Shown here: positions 1 through 9,394 of the stretch, in pieces | How positions within the stretch are numbered: position 1 is the stretch's first letter | How the letters are laid out: each line of letters begins with the position of its first letter | From: Mucilaginibacter aquariorum | GTDB lineage: Bacteria > Bacteroidota > Bacteroidia > Sphingobacteriales > Sphingobacteriaceae | Direction of reading: 5' to 3' | NCBI RefSeq assembly: GCF_024498135.1 | Contig: NZ_JANHOH010000005.1 | Location: 1 to 64,000, forward strand | DNA: 64,000 nucleotides | Notes under the pieces: generated by a model | The model's database searches: none | What the model saw: the letters and a program-made list of their open reading frames with translations, nothing else | Told to the model about the DNA's origin: nothing | Translations under genes and position numbers: made by a program

Positions 1-690
1 CTTTGCATGGCCCCAATCGCGCTGAGCGGATAAATTGCCTACGTACAGGCAATCCTGCAGGCCTAAGCTGATCTTGGCAACGGCGCGGGTAATTTTACGG
101 GTAACAAAAGTTTCGCCGCGTATGGGGCTTTCATGGTTAAACAATATACCGTTGCAGGCATACATTTGATATGCTTCGCGATAGTTCACAATGATCCAGT
201 AGCCGTAAAGCTTGGCTACCGCATAGGGCGATCGCGGGTAAAAAGGGGTGGTTTCGCTTTGCGGGACATGCTGCACCAAACCATAAAGTTCTGATGTAGA
301 TGCCTGGTATAAACGTGTTTTTTTGGTAAGGCCTAATAGCCTGATAGCTTCCAGTATGCGTAGTACACCAATACCATCGGTATTAGCGGTATACTCGGGC
401 GAATCAAAACTTACCTTAACATGGCTTTGGGCGCCAAGGTTATATATTTCATCCGGCTGTATCTCCTGGATAAGCCGGGTTAAATTCATAGCATCAGTAA
501 GATCGCCGTAGTGCAGATGTAATTTAACGCCGCTTTCATGCGGGTCGTGGTACAAATGGTCTATCCTGTCTGTATTAAAAGATGACGCCCGGCGTTTAAT
601 GCCATGTACTTCGTATCCTTTTTTCAGTAAAAACTCAGCTAAATATGCGCCGTCCTGGCCAGTTATGCCCGTTATTAAAGCCTTTTTCAT
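1..690 (-). CDS. gmd: GDP-mannose 4,6-dehydratase, 3' part cut off by the window edge
   Basis: This enzyme converts GDP-mannose to GDP-4-keto-6-deoxymannose, the first step to GDP-fucose and related sugars for surface polysaccharide. The 230 visible residues are the N-terminal part of an extended short-chain dehydrogenase. They start [19 protein letters not shown], with the Rossmann glycine motif. The STSELYG strand and the catalytic pair YAVAK follow, and the visible part ends in RDWGHAK, which is typical of the family. Full-length enzymes have about 360-370 residues, so about 130 C-terminal residues lie beyond base 1. The ATG at 690-688 is the natural start. The glycosyltransferase cluster at 21-24.5 kb is a plausible user of such sugars, but this is inference. 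Confidence 0.93.
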   Translation of the reverse strand, partial: MKKALITGITGQDGAYLAEFLLKKGYEVHGIKRRASSFNTDRIDHLYHDPHESGVKLHLHYGDLTDAMNLTRLIQEIQPDEIYNLGAQSHVKVSFDSPEYTANTDGIGVLRILEAIRLLGLTKKTRLYQASTSELYGLVQHVPQSETTPFYPRSPYAVAKLYGYWIIVNYREAYQMYACNGILFNHESPIRGETFVTRKITRAVAKISLGLQDCLYVGNLSAQRDWGHAK

Positions 691-757
691 TAACAAATAT
701 TATAAAATGCAATATTATTTAAATTAATTGTAAAAGCTTGTATCGGGCTTGCTTGTT

Positions 758-1321
758 TTAGATGCCGGCAACGGTATCTTCCAGCTCGCGGTACCATTCT
801 TCGCCATATTTGCGAATAAGGGGTCCTTTTAAAAATTCGTGTACCTTTACCTGTAGTTCATCGCCAAAAGAACATGCAGGACTACAAATGCTCCATCGGT
901 CGTAATTTAAAACATCAAACTCGGGGTATGCCGTTATGCGGATGGGATATAAGTGGCATGATATAGGTTTTTGCCAGTTAACGGCGCCTTCTTCATATGC
1001 TTTTTCTATAGCGCATTTGGTAATGCCGCCTTCCCATATTACATAAGCGCACTCTTTGTTCACCTCAACGCATGGGGTGGTGTAGTCGCCTTCAAAATCG
1101 GTTACATAGGTGCCAACCTCTTCAATAGTGGCAATGCCCTTAGCGGTCATGTATGGTTTAACCTTGGGGTATATCTCGTCCAGTATATTTAACTCATCGT
1201 GGTTTAAGGGCGCACCCGAATCACCTTCAAGGCAGCAAGCGCCTTTGCATTTGTTTAAATTGCAAACAAAGTTGTTTTTTATAACATCTTCGTGCAGTAA
1301 AACATTTCCTACTTCAATCAT
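758..1321 (-). CDS. DUF3109 family cysteine-cluster protein
   Basis: A 187-residue cytoplasmic protein with the DUF3109 arrangement. An early cysteine cluster (CNLNKCKGACC, around residues 20-30) is followed by further cysteines at TPCVEV, KECAY, TKCAIEKA, SCHLYPIR and SICSPAC. The spacing resembles the zinc- or iron-sulfur-binding cysteine clusters of the YkgJ/CxxCxxCC superfamily, so metal binding is likely. The biochemical function is not established. It ends five bases before the DUF3108 gene starts to read, so the two stop codons are not shared but the genes are close, in the same orientation. The ATG at 1321-1319 gives the usual family length. Confidence 0.85.
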   Translation of the reverse strand: MIEVGNVLLHEDVIKNNFVCNLNKCKGACCLEGDSGAPLNHDELNILDEIYPKVKPYMTAKGIATIEEVGTYVTDFEGDYTTPCVEVNKECAYVIWEGGITKCAIEKAYEEGAVNWQKPISCHLYPIRITAYPEFDVLNYDRWSICSPACSFGDELQVKVHEFLKGPLIRKYGEEWYRELEDTVAGI

Positions 1322-1325
1322 CTAA

Positions 1326-2102
1326 TTATTTTTTAATGGGGTTTAGCGGATATTTAAGTCCGCTGGCCTGCGTCAGGTCCATTACCAAGCTACCAACTAT
1401 CAGTTCTACATGTGCTTTAACGGGGATGCGGTTCTTATCGTCGGTGATCCACAAATATAGCATACTGTTTTTTCTAAATATACGCCCCGGAATAATAGTG
1501 GGGTTAAACTTTAAACAATTAAAAGTTCCCAACCCGCATTTCACCTTTTCGCGGCCTATAAAAGTAATGGTAAGTGTGTGTATGCCATCCTCCAGAAAGT
1601 AACGCATACTTAGCTTATCGCCAATTTTTAGCTTTGATACATCAATGTTACGCGCAAAGTAATAAGCCGATAAAAAGTCGAACACATTGCCTTTGAACGG
1701 GAATTTACCTTTATCAGCAGTAATTACACCTGCATTGTGGTCAAAAGTAACCTTATCGCTATGTCTGTATTTTGATTCCTGCCTTTGCTCGGAATAATAA
1801 TAAGGCATCAGCGTTTGCGGGTCAATAAATGTTTCGTACTTATTGCGCACTTTAAAAAGCAGGTTGAATGTGCCGGCAGTGCGGGCATCGGCATAAATAT
1901 GTAGTACAGGGTGGTTATCAAACTTAACCGGACTATTCTCTACCTTAATAACAGCCTCGGCCGCGGTAAAAATACCGTACTTTAATTTATATGTTATTTG
2001 TTCGCCAGCTTGAAAAGCAACCTCGTTTGTTTTGGTTACTTCCTGGCTAAATGCGCCTGCAAAACAGGTAAGCATTAAAAGAGCTAAATAATATTTCCTC
2101 AT
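1326..2102 (-). CDS. DUF3108 domain-containing secreted protein
   Basis: About 258 residues with an N-terminal signal peptide (MRKYYLALLMLTCFAGAFSQ) and a beta-rich DUF3108 body. The family has signatures such as FQAGEQITYKLKYGIF near the mature N-terminus and PYYYSEQRQESKYRHSDKVTFDH in the middle (given here only as a region, about residues 95-120). The protein is probably periplasmic or outer-membrane associated; its function is unknown. The reading frame stays open upstream to 2201, but that part would overlap the DUF2480 gene by 65 bases and has no secretion signal at its start. The ATG at 2102-2100, which begins directly with the signal peptide, is therefore chosen. Confidence 0.85.
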   Translation of the reverse strand: MRKYYLALLMLTCFAGAFSQEVTKTNEVAFQAGEQITYKLKYGIFTAAEAVIKVENSPVKFDNHPVLHIYADARTAGTFNLLFKVRNKYETFIDPQTLMPYYYSEQRQESKYRHSDKVTFDHNAGVITADKGKFPFKGNVFDFLSAYYFARNIDVSKLKIGDKLSMRYFLEDGIHTLTITFIGREKVKCGLGTFNCLKFNPTIIPGRIFRKNSMLYLWITDDKNRIPVKAHVELIVGSLVMDLTQASGLKYPLNPIKK

Positions 2103-2136
2103 GTGTTTGGTATAGACGCAATTACCACAGTACGGT

Positions 2137-2652
2137 TTAATCTTTGCGTTTATAAATAGGCACAGTTGAGCATGGCTCGCCAAACATAAGGCTTTTTGCA
2201 ACCGGGGTAAGCCGCTGTGTTAACTCCACATAAGCCGATACAGGGACAGGCACATCGCCGCATCCTTTTATCACCACGCGCTGGTCACGATATTGTTCAA
2301 CATCAAGGGCGGCCACTTCTTTTACAAACAATACGGTTTCTAACACATCGGCATCGCCAAAAACAACCTGGCGGGCGTATGGTGCCAAACGGTTAGCCAA
2401 TAACATATATGCCCAGGCGGGTACAATGGCATCGGCTGTACAGGTAATGGCTACGTTTTTGTCCTGGTATTGTGCCCAATCATGTGTTTTAACAAATTCG
2501 CGGAAATCTTTTTCGCGCAGCATAAGGCCATGGAACAGGTTATCTTTAATATCATAAACCACGCGCTCGCCCGGGGCATAAAATTGGGCAGGGTCTAAAG
2601 TAACCAGTCCGCTTTGTGCAACTTTATTTATTATATTTTCCTGTATTTCCAT
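2137..2652 (-). CDS. DUF2480 family protein
   Basis: A 171-residue cytoplasmic protein of the Bacteroidota family DUF2480. The start MEIQENIINKVAQSGLVTLD, the segment FHGLMLREKDFREFV and the PAWAYMLLANRLAPYA stretch are characteristic. There is no signal peptide or membrane segment. The function is unknown. It has a terminator-separated neighbour (the PpiD-like gene) upstream and the DUF3108 and DUF3109 genes downstream in the same direction, with 34 bases to the DUF3108 start, so the three may be cotranscribed. Confidence 0.85.
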   Translation of the reverse strand: MEIQENIINKVAQSGLVTLDPAQFYAPGERVVYDIKDNLFHGLMLREKDFREFVKTHDWAQYQDKNVAITCTADAIVPAWAYMLLANRLAPYARQVVFGDADVLETVLFVKEVAALDVEQYRDQRVVIKGCGDVPVPVSAYVELTQRLTPVAKSLMFGEPCSTVPIYKRKD

Positions 2653-2664
2653 GTTGTGTTAAAT

Positions 2665-2701
2665 AAAAAATCCGGCATCAACTATAACGTTGGTGCCGGA
2701 T
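2665..2701 (-). terminator. Rho-independent terminator after the PpiD-like gene
   Basis: Read on the minus strand, a stem of about 13 base pairs (ATCCGGCACCAAC paired to GTTGATGCCGGAT with one G-T pair) encloses a short loop. A run of six T follows. It lies 22 bases beyond the stop codon at 2724 and should end transcription of the foldase gene before the DUF2480 gene. Confidence 0.85.
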
Positions 2702-2723
2702 ACAAAATTACTTTAAATTTTCC

Positions 2724-4829
2724 TTACAAGAACTTAGCTCTGTTATCTTTTACATTCGCCTTATCTTTCAGGGCGTCAAGCACAGTGCCTTGAGAGCGTT
2801 GTAACAACGCCTGGCCTATTTGCTCTTTCTCTCTAACATTGTTTGTAAGCTGTGCCGGGTTAGTAAAGCTATCTAATGTAAATACATAAACACCTTGCTG
2901 GCCCTGAACCGGTTTCGACAGTTTATTTGGCTGTGAACCAAATACAGTACCTATAACTTTATACTCTGCTTGTGAACCTGGGATTACCGGATTAGCAAAT
3001 ACAATGTTTTGTAACGGAACAACTTTGCTGCCCGCCTTTTGAGCAACCTGATCAATGCTTGTTGCACCGTTTAAAGCGGCTTGTAATTTAGCTGCAAGCT
3101 GTTTGCCTTTAACCTGTATGCGAACCATAGGCTCAATTTGTTTTTTTACTACATCTAAAGGTAAAATGCCTTTAGGTTTTATGGCAGATACACGTGCAAC
3201 TACATATTGGTCGCCAACAGTAAATACCTGATCAGAGAAAGTTCCTTTTTCTGATTTGAATGCCCATTTTACAATTTCACGTGCATTATCTAAACCTAAT
3301 ACGCTTGCCGCTGTAGCATTTACATCTTCGGCATTTTTAATAGGTAAGCCTGCTTTTTTAGCCTGAGCATCAAAGTTTTCGTTTGTTAATGAGCTTAAGA
3401 ATGACTGCGCTTTGCTGTAAACCGTTGCTTGTGTTTTGCTGCTTGGTGCCAATGGTTTATCAACTACGGCAACTTTAACAACCTTTGATGAGCCTTTTTG
3501 CTCTTCTATCTGTACAAGGGCTACACCAAACTGAGCGTTTACGATTTTAATATCGCCTGTTTTGCCATTAAATATAGCATCTTCAAACGCAGGAGGTAAT
3601 GTGCCTCGGCCCAATGTGCCCATGTCACCACCTTTATCGCCTGATGCTTTATCTACCGAGAAGGTTTTAGCCAGATCGGCAAATGATTTACCGCCTTCAA
3701 TTAATTTCTTAAGTGAATCGGCTTTGGCAATAGCTTTATCAACGCCGCCTGCAGTAGCCGGGTTTAATATAATGCTTCTTGCTTTTACAGAATCAGGACC
3801 AACTCTTGAATCAATCAGTTTAGCTATTTTATAACTGCCATTTGATAAGTAAGGGCCATACATAAAACCTTTATCTGCAGCAAACATAACCGAATCCAGT
3901 TTAGGCTCTAACTGTCCTTTTTTCTGGTAAACAATTTGTGCCTTTGTTTCAGAGTTGATCTGCACAAAAAGTGAATCGTTAGGGGTTGCTTTAAAAGCAG
4001 CTACTAATTTATCAACCTGTGCTTTTACAGCTAAGGTATCTTCTTTTGAAGGGGCAGCATTAAAGCTTATATACTCAAAGCTGCGTAACTCCTGTTGATT
4101 TTTAAATTCAGATTTATGCTCGTTATAGTAAGTGCTATAATCATCATCAGTTAATTTGATGTTGGCATCAGGTATTGAAGCGTAATCAAGCACTGTATAT
4201 TTAAAGTTTGCTAATTTGTTTTTAGCAAGATAATCATCCTGTGCATCAAGCGAGTTTACATATAGGCCGTTAGTTACCAACGCCATGTATTTTTGCTGTT
4301 TTTTAGCCGCTATTAGTTGTTTAACAAAATCTCCCCAGGCGTCTATCTGTGCTTTCTCAACTTTTGGAGATTGCAGGTAGCTTAAAAACTGGTTAAGTTT
4401 GTTTTTATCAAACTGGCCGTCCTGCCCGGCAAATTGGCGTTGTACCTGCGGGTCGGGGTTACTGCCGCTTATCATAGCCTGGCTTTCGTCAGTACCTACA
4501 ACAATACCAAGTTTGTTAATTTCTTTATTTAACAGTAGTTCTGTTAAATACTGGTTCCAGGTAGTTTCCTGTATGTAATTAGTAATTTGAGGCGTAATGC
4601 TTTGTCCAGACTGTTGTTTAAACTGCTGTGTGCTTTGCTCTAATCTTTGGTTGAAATCAACATACGCAATTTTCTCGCCATTTACCTCGCCAATGTTGTT
4701 AGCATCGCCTCTGAAAAACGCACCACCCGATTGCACCACTTCGCTTGCAATGAACGCGAAAAGCGCTAAACCAATAACTCCTGCGAGAATTTTTCCCATT
4801 CGCTCCCGCAAATAACCCATTATGCCCAT
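2724..4829 (-). CDS. PpiD/SurA-type peptidylprolyl isomerase, membrane-anchored
   Basis: A 701-residue periplasmic folding chaperone of the SurA/PpiD group. A single N-terminal membrane segment lies at about residues 14-32 (ILAGVIGLALFAFIASEVV). A long SurA-N-like chaperone region follows. A parvulin domain lies at about residues 345-445, with ARSIIL, SFADLAKTFSVDKASGDKGGD, and FGVALVQIEE. The domain order matches PpiD, in which one parvulin domain sits between chaperone regions. In many Bacteroidota this gene is near coaX and lptC, as here. The protein probably helps outer-membrane protein folding. The ATG at 4829-4827 directly precedes the membrane anchor, and a strong terminator follows. 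Confidence 0.9.
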   Translation of the reverse strand: MGIMGYLRERMGKILAGVIGLALFAFIASEVVQSGGAFFRGDANNIGEVNGEKIAYVDFNQRLEQSTQQFKQQSGQSITPQITNYIQETTWNQYLTELLLNKEINKLGIVVGTDESQAMISGSNPDPQVQRQFAGQDGQFDKNKLNQFLSYLQSPKVEKAQIDAWGDFVKQLIAAKKQQKYMALVTNGLYVNSLDAQDDYLAKNKLANFKYTVLDYASIPDANIKLTDDDYSTYYNEHKSEFKNQQELRSFEYISFNAAPSKEDTLAVKAQVDKLVAAFKATPNDSLFVQINSETKAQIVYQKKGQLEPKLDSVMFAADKGFMYGPYLSNGSYKIAKLIDSRVGPDSVKARSIILNPATAGGVDKAIAKADSLKKLIEGGKSFADLAKTFSVDKASGDKGGDMGTLGRGTLPPAFEDAIFNGKTGDIKIVNAQFGVALVQIEEQKGSSKVVKVAVVDKPLAPSSKTQATVYSKAQSFLSSLTNENFDAQAKKAGLPIKNAEDVNATAASVLGLDNAREIVKWAFKSEKGTFSDQVFTVGDQYVVARVSAIKPKGILPLDVVKKQIEPMVRIQVKGKQLAAKLQAALNGATSIDQVAQKAGSKVVPLQNIVFANPVIPGSQAEYKVIGTVFGSQPNKLSKPVQGQQGVYVFTLDSFTNPAQLTNNVREKEQIGQALLQRSQGTVLDALKDKANVKDNRAKFL

Positions 4830-4926
4830 ATAACTATATATATTTTATATTTCTCAAAAAGAGGCGCAAGATACAATTTTTACTAAAATTCTATAACACA
4901 AAATTTTGCGTAATTAAATTTAGTCA

Positions 4927-5502
4927 TTAATGTGTAAGATTATCATCTACGTGAATAATAGCGGTAGAATTTTGAAACACCGGATTTTTAAATTTATCAT
5001 CGCTTACAAAGCTGGTGCCGGTCATTTCGTCGCCGCCAACTTTTGTCATTACTACCTTTTTGTTTGAATACACTTGCCGTTTAGCCTGGTCCCATACCAA
5101 CTCTTCGGAGCGGTAAACCGTACCATCGGGTTTTGTTGCTACAACATTTTTGCGAAATATGACAAGTTGCTTCTGGTCGTAGTAATACCCTGTATCGGCA
5201 ATAATATTGCCGTCTTCTTTTAAATCGTGGGTATATGAAATAACTTTTACGCCCTTAGGCATAATTTTGTAGGGATCTTTTTTGGTAGCGTATTCTATAA
5301 GCAACGGGGAAAAGATCTGCGCTTTTACAAACCCCGAATCGCTGTAGGTAACGGTTACACCGGTTGTACGCTGTATAGGTTTGGTGGCATCAGCAGCGGC
5401 TATTGCCTTTACCTTATTTAAATCATTTTCACAGGCGCTTAAAAACAGGGCTGTTAAAACAGCCGGTAAATAAATGCACAGTTGTTTTAGCCTGTTTTGC
5501 AT
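4927..5502 (-). CDS. lptC: LptC, LPS export ABC transporter periplasmic protein
   Basis: A 191-residue lipoprotein-like protein with signal peptide and lipobox (ALFLSAC, cysteine at about residue 24). The OstA/LptC-like beta-jellyroll body has repeated segments of the type GYYYDQKQLVIFRKNVVATK, SEELVWDQAKRQVYSNKKV and GTSFVSDDKF. In the Lpt system LptC receives LPS from LptBFG and passes it to LptA. The protein is in an operon with the outer-membrane protein gene (10 bases upstream), coaX and purQ, all on the minus strand. This order is common in Bacteroidota. Confidence 0.88.
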   Translation of the reverse strand: MQNRLKQLCIYLPAVLTALFLSACENDLNKVKAIAAADATKPIQRTTGVTVTYSDSGFVKAQIFSPLLIEYATKKDPYKIMPKGVKVISYTHDLKEDGNIIADTGYYYDQKQLVIFRKNVVATKPDGTVYRSEELVWDQAKRQVYSNKKVVMTKVGGDEMTGTSFVSDDKFKNPVFQNSTAIIHVDDNLTH

Positions 5503-5511
5503 TTTACAATG

Positions 5512-6834
5512 TTAATCAAACCTGTATTTCTGGAACCACTTATCGTTAAGCGTGAATGATAAGCGTATGTTAACATAATTCTCTTTAACCAGGCTGTTAA
5601 CCAGAGTTCCGCGCCTGCCTACTTCGGCGCCTATATTTACTTTGTAAAAGCTGGTATTATTAGCCCTTAAAGGTAAGCCAACACCAAATGTGGCCGCGTA
5701 TCTTTTAATATCTGTATTATTTACGTTTAGGTAAGTTTGATCGTAGATAAAGCCTAAACGATAATCAACCGATGCAAAATAGTTTGATAATGAATTGATA
5801 TTAGGGGTGAACTGACCGCCAACATTGAAGGTTTTGCTATCGCGAAGCCCTTTATTAGTACCGGCAACAGTTAGTTTTGACCAATTGCTCATGGTATAAT
5901 CGGCACCTATCAAAAATTTTCCATCGTTTTGGAAGGCTATTCCGAAACGGTTGATCATTGGTAATTGTATTTTAGCAGATGGTTGCTGATTGTTTATAAT
6001 ACTATCAGTAGCAACGCCTTCATCGCCATTAGAGTTTCTGTAATAGCTGCTAACAATGTAACTGTTTGATGTATTTAGTTTTGTATTTGCCGATGCAGAA
6101 TAACCAAAAGTTAAGTGTTTCCGTTGAGAAAAATCTACAGAGTATTGAATACCGTAATCGTAATTGAAACCATTAATGCTATTACTTTCTTCAATTCGGG
6201 AGTTTAATACAGCAGGCAGGGAAGGTACTTCTGTTGATTGTGTTTCCTTAAGGTTACCAAATATATAAGATATGCTACCACCAATTGATAAGTGGCTCCC
6301 TATCCCAAAACCATAGCCTAAAAATACCCTTGATAAACCGCCATCGCCGCTGTAAAGGTAGTTTACAGCACTTGTGTCTGACGGCAGGCCTGTGCCGAAA
6401 TTAGGGCTTATTTGTTTGTAATTGTAACCCAATTCGCTGTAAGGCATTAAGCCGAACGTAATTGCCGAGCGTTTTGATACCGGTATGCCAAATGCAATAT
6501 GGCTAAGCCTGAAGTTGGCGTTGCTTTGTGATGTTTGGCCCGATTTTTCAAGTGTGTTGAAATTGCCGTATAAGCCAATATCAATAACAGTTAAACCAAG
6601 GGCCGCGTTTGATGCAGGGTTTAGCGGGTTGATAGAAAAGAAACCATTGATACGGTTGGTTGCCACACCAATACCACCCATAGCACTGTTTTGTGGCAGT
6701 AGCATAGGGTTAATATCACCTATACCATAACGCGAATATGGGGAACTGGTAGTTGCAGTAGATTGCGCTTTTACGCCAAGTGCCGTTGCAGTAAATAAGA
6801 ACAGTATTATTACGAACCTTATATATCTAATCAT
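5512..6834 (-). CDS. Outer-membrane beta-barrel protein of the SSPYSRYGIGD type
   Basis: A 440-residue outer-membrane protein with a signal peptide ending near GVKAQS. The mature protein starts with SSPYSRYGIGDINPM, a signature of a Bacteroidota family annotated as hypothetical or FadL/PorV-like. Many alternating aromatic beta-strands follow, and the C-terminus NDKWFQKYRFD ends in an aromatic-rich strand consistent with Bam-dependent assembly. The gene overlaps the 3' end of coaX by eight bases and is followed by lptC, so the three are translated from one message. Transport of lipids or export of surface proteins is possible, but the substrate is not evident. Confidence 0.75.
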   Translation of the reverse strand: MIRYIRFVIILFLFTATALGVKAQSTATTSSPYSRYGIGDINPMLLPQNSAMGGIGVATNRINGFFSINPLNPASNAALGLTVIDIGLYGNFNTLEKSGQTSQSNANFRLSHIAFGIPVSKRSAITFGLMPYSELGYNYKQISPNFGTGLPSDTSAVNYLYSGDGGLSRVFLGYGFGIGSHLSIGGSISYIFGNLKETQSTEVPSLPAVLNSRIEESNSINGFNYDYGIQYSVDFSQRKHLTFGYSASANTKLNTSNSYIVSSYYRNSNGDEGVATDSIINNQQPSAKIQLPMINRFGIAFQNDGKFLIGADYTMSNWSKLTVAGTNKGLRDSKTFNVGGQFTPNINSLSNYFASVDYRLGFIYDQTYLNVNNTDIKRYAATFGVGLPLRANNTSFYKVNIGAEVGRRGTLVNSLVKENYVNIRLSFTLNDKWFQKYRFD

Positions 6835-7570
6835 TATGCTTTTGTATAGCTGCGTTTAATCCTTTTAGAACCAGGTAAGGCTCAATTTTAATATAGGGGG
6901 CAAAGATGCTATTTTTCAATAGAGTATCAAAAAAAATACTGTCGCCCCCGCTTAGTATAATATTGTACCCTTTTTGTGTTTTTATATACTCATTTATAAA
7001 GCCTTCCAGCTCGTATCTTATCCCGTTTTGCACTCCCGATTTTATTGCAGAAACGGTATCAGTACCATACGCTGCGTTAAAGTTTTTATCGGCCTGTATT
7101 AAAGGCAGTGCGGCGGTATAATGGTTAACGGCTTTATAACGCATATTTAATCCCGGTGATATACTGCCGCCAAAATAATTTGCGCCGGCATCAATAAAGT
7201 CATAAGTAATGCAGGTGCCACCGCTTATAATTATATTATTTGTACCCGGATATAAATAATTTGCCCCAATTACAGCTGCCAGCCTATCGGCACCAAGTGT
7301 GTTGGGTGTTTTGTAATGATTATTTATGCCTGCTGTTATGCTGCTGTTAAAATATATAACCGGAAACTTATTTTCCAGCAAAATTTGCCAGGGTTGTTTT
7401 TCTGTTTTTACAGATGACGTTATTACCCTGTTAATTTTATAAATGCTTAAAAAGCTATCTATATCCTTGCTGCCGGTTTGTTCATATTGCTCTACTTTCA
7501 ACAGGTCATCGTTTTCAAAAACAGCGACTTTAGTAAAAGTATTGCCAATATCAATAACCAGGTTTAGCAT
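6827..7570 (-). CDS. coaX: Type III pantothenate kinase
   Basis: CoaX phosphorylates pantothenate, the first step of coenzyme A synthesis. The 247 residues show the ASKHA-fold motifs: DIGNTFTKVAVF at the N-terminus (phosphate 1), GADRLAAVIGA at about residues 91-101, and SGGTCITYDFIDA followed by GGSISPG (about residues 113-140). There is no membrane segment. The start codon overlaps the purQ stop by one base (TGATG arrangement), which indicates translational coupling. The 3' end overlaps the next gene by eight bases. Confidence 0.95.
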   Translation of the reverse strand: MLNLVIDIGNTFTKVAVFENDDLLKVEQYEQTGSKDIDSFLSIYKINRVITSSVKTEKQPWQILLENKFPVIYFNSSITAGINNHYKTPNTLGADRLAAVIGANYLYPGTNNIIISGGTCITYDFIDAGANYFGGSISPGLNMRYKAVNHYTAALPLIQADKNFNAAYGTDTVSAIKSGVQNGIRYELEGFINEYIKTQKGYNIILSGGDSIFFDTLLKNSIFAPYIKIEPYLVLKGLNAAIQKHND

Positions 7571-8262
7571 CAGGCTTTAGCCAGTGACAATATTGATTCG
7601 AAAATGGCAAGGCCATCCTCGTTACCTACAAGGCTTTCAGATGCACGCTCGGGGTGTGGCATAAAGCCAAACACGTTACGGTTAGCATTAGTTACACCCG
7701 CAATGTTTTCAATAGATCCGTTAGGGTTGCTTTCGTCGGTTACGTTACCAAACTCATCGCAATAGCGGAACAACACCTGGTCGTTATCATTAAGGGCCTT
7801 TAATACATCAGCGTCAGCAAAATAATTACCCTCGCCATGGGCCAAAGGAATTTTTAACGCGCGCTGCTGATCAATAAACTGGGTAACCAGCGAGTTGTTG
7901 GTTTGCGCTTTCATGTGAATGTTGCGGCAAATAAACTTGCGGTTTTTGTTATGCAACAATGCGCCCGGCAAAAGGCCTGCTTCTGTCAGTATCTGGAAAC
8001 CATTGCAAATGCCTAAAACTTTACCGCCCTTTGCTGCAAACTGGATAACCTCTTGCATAATGGGCGAGAAGCGGGCAATTGCGCCCGAGCGAAGGTAATC
8101 GCCAAAAGAAAAGCCGCCTGGCAATACAATAAACTCAGCACCCTGCAAATCATGGTCTTTATGCCACAACCGCACTACCTGCTGGCCCATTACATTTTCA
8201 AGAACGTGGATGATATCTTCATCACAATTGGAGCCTGGAAATATTACTACACCGAATTTCAT
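7570..8262 (-). CDS. purQ: Phosphoribosylformylglycinamidine synthase subunit PurQ
   Basis: This is the glutaminase subunit of the small-subunit-type FGAM synthase in purine biosynthesis. It supplies ammonia to PurL. The 230 residues form a class I glutamine amidotransferase: FPGSNCDEDI near the start, the oxyanion region VLPGGFSFGDYLRSGAIA, the nucleophile elbow GICNGFQIL (Cys at about residue 86) and the His-Glu pair in MPHPERA near the C-terminus. It is the first gene of the purQ-coaX-OMP-lptC run. The promoter motif at 8267-8274 is only four bases from its ATG. Confidence 0.96.
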   Translation of the reverse strand: MKFGVVIFPGSNCDEDIIHVLENVMGQQVVRLWHKDHDLQGAEFIVLPGGFSFGDYLRSGAIARFSPIMQEVIQFAAKGGKVLGICNGFQILTEAGLLPGALLHNKNRKFICRNIHMKAQTNNSLVTQFIDQQRALKIPLAHGEGNYFADADVLKALNDNDQVLFRYCDEFGNVTDESNPNGSIENIAGVTNANRNVFGFMPHPERASESLVGNEDGLAIFESILSLAKA

Positions 8263-8266
8263 GCTA

Positions 8267-8274
8267 CAAAACTA
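8267..8274 (-). promoter_or_regulatory. Bacteroidota -7 promoter element of purQ
   Basis: Minus-strand TAGTTTTG matches the TAnnTTTG element used by the Bacteroidota housekeeping sigma factor. Its last base is four bases before the purQ ATG, so transcription would begin at or next to the start codon. Confidence 0.55.
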
Positions 8275-8307
8275 ATATAACCTATGAAATTTGAACGAAT
8301 GTAAAAG

Positions 8308-9294
8308 TTAAAAAGTGTTAAACTGAAAATATATGATGCTGATAAGCAGCAATAAATACAAACTTTCGTACATCCATTTAACGTTGGCGTTTATAAAATA
8401 ATAGGAAAAAAACACCGCTGCAGGCACAGCACACAACAAAAAGTGGTTAAGGTTAAACTCGGCTTTAATGTAAAATGATAAACTGCCAATTAAAAATATG
8501 ACAAATAAAAGCTGGAACGATTTGCGTACCTGCACGTAGCTTTTGTAGTAGTTTTGCTGCAGTTTAAAAAAGTAAAGCACTAAAATAAGCAGTACAGGTA
8601 TCAGCACCAGGTAATTATAATAGTTAATATTTATACGGTTTGGAAATTTTGAACCCAATGGCGCCCAGATGTGAGAAAAGCCGCCCAGCCTGTTATTGAG
8701 ATAATAGAAAACCGCGAAAAAGAAGAAGATGGTAAGATAACCCAATATACCTGATACCCACTCGCGCCAGTTAAAAGGCTTAAATACGATCAACGCTATC
8801 CAGATGGATAAGAACAGAAATATATAGGGGAGGTAGATGATAGAGCCAATAGCTACGATCATCCCCACATCGTAAGCGGTTGATTTGGCATCGTCGCTTT
8901 TATAAAAGCTGAATAGTTTAAACAGCATCCATATCACCAGAAAATTGCAGATGAGCGGTGCGCTTAGTACCATAAACGGCGCGAACAGGGCAGTTAACGT
9001 CACATACATCAACGATGGTAAAAAGGTAGGCCTGCCCAATAAATTAAAATGATTAACCAGATAATTAAGCAGCAATGCCTGGGCAAGCACCAATACCCCC
9101 GCCCAAAAAACATTTGCTGTGGGCGAAAAAGCATACTCGTATGATACCGGTACAAGTAAACGGGCAAAGGGTTCAACAAAAGTAAATTCGAGCTTATCTG
9201 GTACGTGTGCTATATAACCAATGCGCAGTATGAACATTAAAATGGCCAGCCATAAAACATTAAGCGGATTAAATACCTTGAAAATACTGATCAT
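8308..9294 (-). CDS. Polytopic inner-membrane protein, DUF6427-like
   Basis: A 328-residue protein made almost entirely of hydrophobic helices, about ten by eye. The N-terminus is FKVFNPLNVLWLAILMFILR, and the middle has FNWREWVSGILGYLTIFFFF. The short loops and the FKPFNWREW segment match a Bacteroidota family that has been mis-named in the past as beta-carotene monooxygenase and is now, as I recall it, DUF6427. No catalytic motif is visible. It is transcribed away from the glycosyltransferase gene with its own promoter-like element at 9314-9321. Function unknown. Confidence 0.7.
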   Translation of the reverse strand: MISIFKVFNPLNVLWLAILMFILRIGYIAHVPDKLEFTFVEPFARLLVPVSYEYAFSPTANVFWAGVLVLAQALLLNYLVNHFNLLGRPTFLPSLMYVTLTALFAPFMVLSAPLICNFLVIWMLFKLFSFYKSDDAKSTAYDVGMIVAIGSIIYLPYIFLFLSIWIALIVFKPFNWREWVSGILGYLTIFFFFAVFYYLNNRLGGFSHIWAPLGSKFPNRININYYNYLVLIPVLLILVLYFFKLQQNYYKSYVQVRKSFQLLFVIFLIGSLSFYIKAEFNLNHFLLCAVPAAVFFSYYFINANVKWMYESLYLLLLISIIYFQFNTF

Positions 9295-9313
9295 ACAGGT
9301 TGGCTAATGGCTG

Positions 9314-9321
9314 CAAAATTA
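9314..9321 (-). promoter_or_regulatory. Bacteroidota -7 promoter element for the DUF6427-like gene
   Basis: Minus-strand TAATTTTG fits TAnnTTTG and lies 19 bases before the ATG at 9294. No convincing -33 TTG is visible at the usual distance, so the assignment is moderate. Confidence 0.45.
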
Positions 9322-9394
9322 GCACAAAAATTTAGAGTGTTGGACATTTGCATCAATTCCCTCCCTTGGGAGGGTAGGGAGGGGTTCGCAGATA